Origin: an uncultured Anaerostipes sp.
Lineage (GTDB): Bacteria > Bacillota > Clostridia > Lachnospirales > Lachnospiraceae
DNA: 46,143 nt
Reading direction: 5' to 3'
Assembly (NCBI GenBank): GCA_900756035.1
Contig: CAAEIR010000283.1
Location: 1-46,143 of the forward strand
Position 1 is the first letter of the stretch, and each line of letters begins with the position of its first letter. The notes beneath the pieces were generated by a model. The model saw only the letters and a list, made by a program, of their open reading frames with translations. It had not been told where the DNA came from and searched no databases. Below, piece by piece: positions 41,379 through 46,143 of this stretch. Both the position numbers and the translations under genes were made by a program.

Positions 41379-42456
41379 GATGATAAAAATGGAAAAAAAG
41401 AAAGCTTTCCTCATTAATTTTCTCTACTATGCACTTCTTTTGTGCGCAGCATTTGTCGTCCTGAAATATGGGCTGCCCCTGCTGGCTCCCTTTGTAATTG
41501 CTTTTATTCTGGCCTATTTATTAAGAAAACCTGTTTTATTTTTATCCCGTAAGCTTCATATTCCCCAGAAACCAACGGCGATCCTGCTGGTACTTATTTT
41601 TTATTCCACCATAGGCTTGCTGCTTTCCCTTGTGGGCATCCGCGCCTTTTCCTCAACGAGGGATCTGGTGCTGAATCTGCCGCAGATTTACGCCCGGCAT
41701 GTGGAACCGGTATTAATGGGGATTTTCGGGAATCTGGAGCAGGCTCTGCAAAAAATGGATCCCTCCCTGGTTTCCACCCTGGAAGATCTTTTTAACCAGT
41801 TTACACAGTCGTTAGGGCAGATGGTATCCGGCCTGTCCGTTGGCGCCATGGGAACCATCTCCGGAATTGCCTCCTCCTTGCCGGGGCTTTTCATCAAGCT
41901 GCTGCTTATGATTATTTCCACATTTTTTATTGCCGCGGATTACGAGCTTCTCACCGGTTTCTTTCTGAAACAGCTGGGCGGGAAAACGCAGAAAATTTTT
42001 ATGCAGGTAAAAGAATATGTGGTGGGAACCCTTTTTGTATGCATCCGTTCCTATGCTTTGATCATGTCAATTACCTTCGTGGAGCTTTCTCTTGGGCTGA
42101 CGGTGATTGGTGTGAAAAATTCGATATTGATTGCTTTCCTGATTTCGGTATTTGATGTTCTCCCGGTTCTTGGGACAGGGGGAATCATGATTCCCTGGAT
42201 GGTGATTTCCGCGCTGACCGGCAATTATTCCCTGTCTCTGGGACTGCTTATTGTCTATCTGTTTATAACGGTCATCCGGAATATCATCGAGCCCAAAATC
42301 GTCGGCAGCCAGATTGGGCTTCACCCGGTGGTAACGCTGGCAAGTATGTTTGCAGGGGTCCAGCTGCTGGGCGTTGTGGGCCTGTTCGGCTTTCCAATCA
42401 GTCTTTCCCTGCTGCGTCACCTGAACGACAACGGCACCATCCATATTTTTAAATAG
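41365..42456 (+). CDS. AI-2E/YtvI-family membrane transporter
   Basis: A 363-residue polytopic protein of the AI-2E transporter family (PF01594), which includes sporulation protein YtvI and Na+/H+ antiporter-like members. It has about eight membrane helices: two pairs early (LLAPFVIAFILAYLL), a long outside helix-rich segment (90-150), then LLLMIISTFFIAADYELL and the conserved VLPVLGTGGIMIPW near 265. It ends with PKIVGSQIGLHPVVTLASMFAG. The start may be ATG 41365 or 41380. It is the only rightward host gene of size here and seems unrelated to the EPS locus. The substrate cannot be predicted. Confidence 0.92.
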   Translation: MTALPMIKMEKKKAFLINFLYYALLLCAAFVVLKYGLPLLAPFVIAFILAYLLRKPVLFLSRKLHIPQKPTAILLVLIFYSTIGLLLSLVGIRAFSSTRDLVLNLPQIYARHVEPVLMGIFGNLEQALQKMDPSLVSTLEDLFNQFTQSLGQMVSGLSVGAMGTISGIASSLPGLFIKLLLMIISTFFIAADYELLTGFFLKQLGGKTQKIFMQVKEYVVGTLFVCIRSYALIMSITFVELSLGLTVIGVKNSILIAFLISVFDVLPVLGTGGIMIPWMVISALTGNYSLSLGLLIVYLFITVIRNIIEPKIVGSQIGLHPVVTLASMFAGVQLLGVVGLFGFPISLSLLRHLNDNGTIHIFK

Positions 42457-42471
42457 CAGGGCAAAAAAATA

Positions 42472-42543
42472 ACCGGCGCCTCATGTGATATGCCCCTTGT
42501 CAGGCAGACAAGAGTCATATCAATGGAGCAGCCGGTCTTTTTT
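42472..42543. terminator. Three-stem bidirectional terminator between AI-2E and hicB
   Basis: ACCGGC (42472-42477) pairs with GCCGGT (42531-42536). Inside are TGATATG/CATATCA (42486-42492 with 42516-42522) and TTGTC/GACAA (42497-42501 with 42507-42511). T-runs follow on both strands (42538-42543 plus; complement of 42462-42470 minus), so it serves both convergent genes. Confidence 0.75.
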
Positions 42544-42821
42544 CAGTCATTGTCGGGAAGCAGCTTGATTCTCACCAGAATCCTTCTCACGAATTCCCCT
42601 TCCTTCAGTTCAATATCATCCTCGTGCGTCTGCGGGGGAAGTTCGCATTCTTCCTCTTCCATTTCCGCACAGATCCAGTTATATGCTGCATCAGCAGCAT
42701 TATCTATCGCATCCTCCAGATCCGGTCCCTGTGCCTCACAGCCTTCCAGATCCGGAAATGCCACGTAATAGCCTGCTCCCTCCTTTTTGGGGGTAAAAAC
42801 TGCCGGGTACGTAAATGTCAT
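42543..42821 (-). CDS. hicB: HicB-type antitoxin-like protein, without HicA
   Basis: A 92-residue protein of the HicB-like fold (partial RNase H-like): YPAVFTPKKEGAGYYVAFPDLEGCEAQG followed by DLEDAIDNAADAAYNWI is the family pattern. The start has AGGAGG nine bases upstream. HicB normally neutralises the mRNA interferase HicA encoded beside it. No HicA frame (about 60 residues with a GSH motif) is found on either side. There is no C-terminal DNA-binding domain visible, so it may be a solitary regulator or remnant. Confidence 0.85.
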   Translation of the reverse strand: MTFTYPAVFTPKKEGAGYYVAFPDLEGCEAQGPDLEDAIDNAADAAYNWICAEMEEEECELPPQTHEDDIELKEGEFVRRILVRIKLLPDND

Positions 42822-42899
42822 CTATATGCCTCCTGATTTTCAGCCTTCCCCGCCTCCCTGAGGAAACGGTACGGCTTTTATTTTCTGTTATCCTGTACC

Positions 42900-42929
42900 A
42901 TTATAATTTCAGCAGGGGGCCTTTGTCAA
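42900..42929 (-). promoter_or_regulatory. Promoter of the HicB-like gene
   Basis: Minus strand TTGACA (42929-42924) and TATAAT (42905-42900), spacer 18 bp. Just downstream GGTAC and GTACC form a spaced dyad (about 42869-42898) that could be an autoregulatory operator. Confidence 0.75.
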
Positions 42930-43006
42930 ATAGTTATGTTTCCCATAGCCTTGTTTCCTGGCGCTGTGGCAAAATCAGTTTATATCCTCTTATGACGTCC
43001 GATGAA

Positions 43007-45301
43007 TTATTCTCTGCTGAAATAGTAATTGAGGACCTCCTTTGATTTACCCACCACGTAACCGCTGCCGCCTCTGCCTTTTACATCCTCCGTCATAGTA
43101 AGAAGAAGAATCGGCCTGTCGGCATTTTTCTGAGGCGTGAATACGCAGAACCAACCCAGCTCCGTACCTGTGGTATCCGTTTTGGACTGTTTGATTTCTG
43201 CAGTTCCTGTTTTTCCGGCAAGCAGGATATCCTCCCGGTAGGCGCTGCGTCCGGTTCCATGGGGAGAAGCGATTACCTGTTCCATGGCCTCTTCAATCAG
43301 GCGGGCCGTATCCTGGGTATAGGCCTGTTCCAGCCAGAACTCAGGCTTTGCATCCGACTGGTAGCGCAGACGCGGCCTCAGCACGTTTCCGTCGTTGGCA
43401 AAGCCGGTGTAAAGCGCCGCCAGATGGATCGGGTTCACCAGAACCTGTCCCTGTCCATATCCGCTGTCCGCAAGCTGGATTTCCGAATCAATTCCCTCTT
43501 CATTGGAATACTGTGACGGGGCAAGGGATATTTCAAAGGGAATCTCCTGGCCGAAACCCAGCTTATCCAGGGATGCTGTCAGATCCTTTTCCCCGATGCG
43601 TAAGGCTGCCTTGGCAAAATAAATATTGTCAGAATAAATCAGGGCATTTTTCAGGACAACCGGATCATAGGCATGGAGGGTTGTTACATAATAGTTTCCC
43701 CAGCTGGCATCCTTCTGCCATGACAGGCCGACATTGCCGTAATCCTCGTTGGGATCAATGGCTCCTGTATCCAGGCCGATGGCTGCAATGACGGGTTTAA
43801 AGGAAGAGCCCGGACAAAGCTTCTGCCGGAAGCGGTTATAAAGGGGCATCCTCTCATCCTCATTCAGGCTGTCCCAAAGCGTCTGGGACATGCCATAAAT
43901 AAAATCCCTGCTGTCATAGGAAGGCGTGCTTACCAGGGCAAGGATTTCCCCGGTGTAAGGATCCATGGCTACGGAGCAGCTTTTATCCTCCGCATAGGCT
44001 TCGTACAGCGCCTGCTGGAGTCCGGCATCTATGGTGAGCTGAATGGTTTCCCCGTCCCTTTTTGTAATCCGGGCAAGCGTGGCTTTTTTATTTCCCTGTT
44101 CATCCACGATGCTTATCTCACAGCCGTCACGGCCCTTCAGTTCTTTTTCATACAGAAGCTCCATGCCGCTGCGGCCGATAACGCTGTTTGACCGGTAGCC
44201 CTCCCCGGGATGTTTTTCCAGATCCTCCGCCGTCACCTGCTGGATGTAACCGGTCAGATGGGCGGCCGCTTTTCCCAGCGGATAGTCCCGTATCTCCACA
44301 TCTGTTATCAGCACACCGGGAATCGCCAGCAAGGCGTCCTGCAGCTCTTTTTTCCGGATGGTTTCCTCCGAAGGGTATTCCGCCATCAGCTCCTGGTCGG
44401 TCAGCTTCTGGATTGTCTTAATCGGAACAAAGGAATCCGGTTTCACCCATTTGGCCGACAGCTTCTTCCGTATACTCTCTGTGGAAACCCCGAGAAGCTC
44501 TGACAGGCGTATGACGGATTCGTTCTCTTCCTCCGCCTCCACAGCTTCAGATGTGTCTTCCACCCGGCTTTGCGCAGTTTCGACGACCGACTCAGCCTGG
44601 CTGTCCGTCACCTCAGTTTCATCCGGCAGCCCCTCTTCGTTATCCGGCATTTTCCCGGGCACCAGGCCCACCGAAGAACCCGTACCCCGGCCTGCGAGAA
44701 GCCTGCCATTCCGATCCACAATCGTTCCCCTGGCCGCCTCGTCTCTTGTGACCTTCACCTTGTCATAGGCCGTCAGTCCAGGAAAAATCAGGCTGTCCTC
44801 CCAGACAAGCGCATAAGGATATCCTTCCTCTTCACCAGTCCTTTTCAAAAAAACAGCCTGGTTGGAAAAGGAAATTTCTCCGGCCACACTATCCATTGTC
44901 GTATCATAAAAAACCGTCGCTGCCTGGCTTCCGCTTTCCTGGGCCTGTGTTACCGTTATCCGGACATCCGCCGCTTCAATTCCCTCATAAATCTTCTTGT
45001 TACGTTCTGCAAAGGCCTCCTCTGAAATCCCGCTTCTGGTCTGGGCATCCAGCATACGGTACATTTCATCATATTTTCCGTCTTCAATACAGGTCATATA
45101 ATATAGAAGCAATTCTTCCGGCGTCTCCGGTTCCTTTTCCGCCTTTTCCTCTCCAATTGCAGGCAGAAGCTTCTTCACTCCGTTAAAAATCAGGACTCCT
45201 GCTCCCACAACGATTACAACAGCCGCCAGAAGGAGAAAAATTCTTTTCATCCGCATCATTCCGGCCCGGTTCCTCCTGCGTCTTCTCCGTTTCCTTTTCA
45301 T
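43007..45301 (-). CDS. Class B penicillin-binding protein with MecA-like NTF2 domain
   Basis: The start is ATG 45301, seven bases after TGGAGG; the open frame continues 56 codons further up without a ribosome site. The 764-residue protein has a very basic cytoplasmic N-terminus (KRKRRRRRRNR), one membrane helix (about 20-42), an NTF2-like domain as in MecA/PBP2a (about 60-190), a PBP dimerisation domain and a transpeptidase domain. Catalytic motifs are SSFK (in CPGSSFKPVIAA), SDN (YSDNIYF) and KTGT (AGKTGTAEIK). It cross-links peptidoglycan outside the membrane. The domain layout matches low-affinity class B PBPs, but lactam affinity cannot be judged by reading. Confidence 0.93.
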   Translation of the reverse strand: MKRKRRRRRRNRAGMMRMKRIFLLLAAVVIVVGAGVLIFNGVKKLLPAIGEEKAEKEPETPEELLLYYMTCIEDGKYDEMYRMLDAQTRSGISEEAFAERNKKIYEGIEAADVRITVTQAQESGSQAATVFYDTTMDSVAGEISFSNQAVFLKRTGEEEGYPYALVWEDSLIFPGLTAYDKVKVTRDEAARGTIVDRNGRLLAGRGTGSSVGLVPGKMPDNEEGLPDETEVTDSQAESVVETAQSRVEDTSEAVEAEEENESVIRLSELLGVSTESIRKKLSAKWVKPDSFVPIKTIQKLTDQELMAEYPSEETIRKKELQDALLAIPGVLITDVEIRDYPLGKAAAHLTGYIQQVTAEDLEKHPGEGYRSNSVIGRSGMELLYEKELKGRDGCEISIVDEQGNKKATLARITKRDGETIQLTIDAGLQQALYEAYAEDKSCSVAMDPYTGEILALVSTPSYDSRDFIYGMSQTLWDSLNEDERMPLYNRFRQKLCPGSSFKPVIAAIGLDTGAIDPNEDYGNVGLSWQKDASWGNYYVTTLHAYDPVVLKNALIYSDNIYFAKAALRIGEKDLTASLDKLGFGQEIPFEISLAPSQYSNEEGIDSEIQLADSGYGQGQVLVNPIHLAALYTGFANDGNVLRPRLRYQSDAKPEFWLEQAYTQDTARLIEEAMEQVIASPHGTGRSAYREDILLAGKTGTAEIKQSKTDTTGTELGWFCVFTPQKNADRPILLLTMTEDVKGRGGSGYVVGKSKEVLNYYFSRE

Positions 45302-45340
45302 ATCAGCCTCCATTTGATTACATATGTAAGATTTATCTTT

Positions 45341-45363
45341 AAAACAAAACCGCCACACGGCGG
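45341..45363 (-). terminator. Leader terminator (attenuator candidate) before the PBP gene
   Basis: On the minus strand CCGCC (45363-45359) pairs with GGCGG (45354-45350) around GTGT, followed by TTTTGTTTT (45349-45341). It lies 40 bp before the PBP start and about 110 bp after the predicted transcription start, so it would interrupt PBP mRNA unless bypassed. Confidence 0.6.
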
Positions 45364-45480
45364 TATCCTTTTTCCCTTCGCCAGGCTGCAGCATATTCTG
45401 CGCGAAAGCCGCGGCCAACAGGGACAATGCCACTTTCAGATACTGTTTTCCCCAGCCCTCCGGCGGCAATTTCTTTTATT

Positions 45481-45523
45481 ATCCTACCTCCGGGAAATTC
45501 ATATGTCAATATAAATTTCCCGG
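45481..45523 (-). promoter_or_regulatory. PBP promoter overlapped by a 10-bp-arm palindrome
   Basis: Minus strand -35 TTGACA (45509-45504) and -10 TAGGAT (45486-45481), 17-bp spacer. CCGGGAAATT (45490-45499, within the spacer) and AATTTCCCGG (45514-45523, upstream of the -35) are perfect inverted repeats bracketing the -35, as expected of a repressor operator. The binding protein is unknown; it is not the BlaI/MecI consensus. Confidence 0.7.
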
Positions 45524-45538
45524 ATATTATTTGGGCCA

Positions 45539-45883
45539 TTAAAATACCAGAAAACCGCCGATGATTCCAAAAATAAAACAGATTGCCAGGCCTGCAATAA
45601 TAAGATTCCTCATAAACCTGATATCCCCTGCGATTTGATGTATATCATGATACAATGGATGATTCTGTGTAATTTCAATTTTTTGCGTTACTGCCTTCTC
45701 TTTGTTTACCTGTTCTGTAACTTTCTGGTAATATTTCGTCCTGTCAGAATTTAATACGTCCCTTGCCGCTTTTTTAGCCAGTTCTGTATAATCGCCCTCC
45801 GACGAAATAATCCTTTCCAGCTCTTCCTGGGATTTATCACTATATTGCCTGAATAATGAATCATATTCTTTTGACGGTTCCAT
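45539..45883 (-). CDS. Small C-tail-anchored membrane protein
   Basis: Its 114 residues start behind AGGAGG. The first 85 residues are hydrophilic and helical (EELERIISSEGDYTELAKKAARDVLNSD) and the last 22 form a membrane helix (LIIAGLAICFIFGIIGGFLVF). No family is recognised with confidence. It ends 16 bp upstream of the PBP promoter palindrome, so it is not obviously co-transcribed with the PBP gene. Confidence 0.75.
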   Translation of the reverse strand: MEPSKEYDSLFRQYSDKSQEELERIISSEGDYTELAKKAARDVLNSDRTKYYQKVTEQVNKEKAVTQKIEITQNHPLYHDIHQIAGDIRFMRNLIIAGLAICFIFGIIGGFLVF

Positions 45884-46143
45884 AAAGTATCCTCCTGCCT
45901 GATAATATTTTTTCGTTTACGTGTCATTTTACCCGACGGATTTTTCTGGAAAGGCTGTCCCCATGGAAAATCCTTCGTTCATACTTTTAATCCTATCAGA
46001 AAGGAAGAGTTTTTTCATCCTTTTTTACATAACTTTCAGTAAAAAAATAAATGTCAGCTCCGTATCGTTTTTGTATCGGCCGGAAGGGCCGGGAGAATCA
46101 AAAATTACAGCTGATAAATCAACGCCTTACAAATCGCCCCAGC
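45884..46143. other. Right-edge intergenic DNA, possibly with a gene tail
   Basis: No complete gene. Twelve sense codons on the minus strand run from the edge to a TAA at 46107-46105 (GAICKALIYQL before the stop) and could be the end of a gene outside the window. A weak promoter-like pair TTGTAA and TGTAAT, 17 bp apart, overlaps the same bases. I cannot choose between the two. Confidence 0.3.

Noticed and set aside
45302..45469. A 56-codon N-terminal extension of the PBP
   Set aside because: The ATG at 45301 has a good ribosome site and gives a standard basic N-terminus; the extension has none and covers the leader terminator.
45339..45539. A 66-codon minus frame between the small membrane protein and the PBP gene
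   Set aside because: It runs across the PBP promoter, palindrome and leader terminator and has no ribosome site.

Overview
The window looks like a chromosomal accessory region from a low-to-mid GC gut Firmicute, most probably a Lachnospiraceae member (Blautia/Dorea/Ruminococcus-like). The reasons are strong AGGAGG ribosome sites, TTGACA/TATAAT promoters, the Clostridia-style capsule module (XRE regulator, PHP phosphatase, Wzz-like adaptor, BY-kinase), PF09820-type AAA/PD-(D/E)XK proteins and IS66 debris. Genus is inference from gene style only. Almost everything is read leftward (minus strand).

Layout. 1-310: 5' part of a CsoR-type metal-responsive repressor with its own promoter and two 17-bp operators. 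384-1546: a decayed DDE insertion sequence. 1742-3403: a broken AAA-ATPase/nuclease-like gene. 3710-3925: a small orphan gene. 4205-16904: eleven leftward exopolysaccharide (EPS) genes: glycosyltransferases, two polysaccharide pyruvyl transferases, two FrhB-type ferredoxin-domain proteins, Wzy, Wzx and WecB. 17293-19160: a glmS pseudogene with three lesions, all in or at the edge of its glutaminase half. 19161-20959: a gene-poor scar with dispersed boxes and a 21-bp-arm hairpin, ending in an IS66 fragment (20960-21341).

21340-34799: a compact cluster of nine leftward genes that is not ordinary EPS machinery. It encodes a tubulin/FtsZ-like GTPase, a 1081-residue actin/Hsp70-fold ATPase, a VWA-like lipoprotein, a secreted VWA protein, a large polytopic membrane protein, two coiled-coil membrane proteins, a 4-TM protein and another exported protein. 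It sits between the EPS control genes (DUF5011-like, cpsD, cpsC, cpsB, XRE regulator; 34897-38962) and the EPS synthesis genes. I regard it as a candidate envelope-remodelling or surface-assembly machine.

39079-40775: upstream of the EPS regulator lies an intact tyrosine recombinase gene flanked by two related 29-bp sites in opposite orientation. Each has 11-bp arms around the same 7-bp spacer. The enclosed DNA also carries a near-consensus promoter now pointing away from the EPS operon, and the left site forms the apical stem of a strong intrinsic terminator facing that operon. Inversion should turn the promoter toward the operon and take the terminator apart at once. I read this as a self-encoded phase switch, shown in its presumed OFF orientation, that may control the EPS genes and the cytoskeletal-like cluster together.

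40860-46143: more ordinary chromosome: an AI-2E-family transporter with a terminator-bearing leader, an orphan HicB-type protein, a MecA-like class B penicillin-binding protein with a palindrome-overlapped promoter and a leader terminator, and a small membrane protein. I saw no CRISPR array, tRNA or rRNA.
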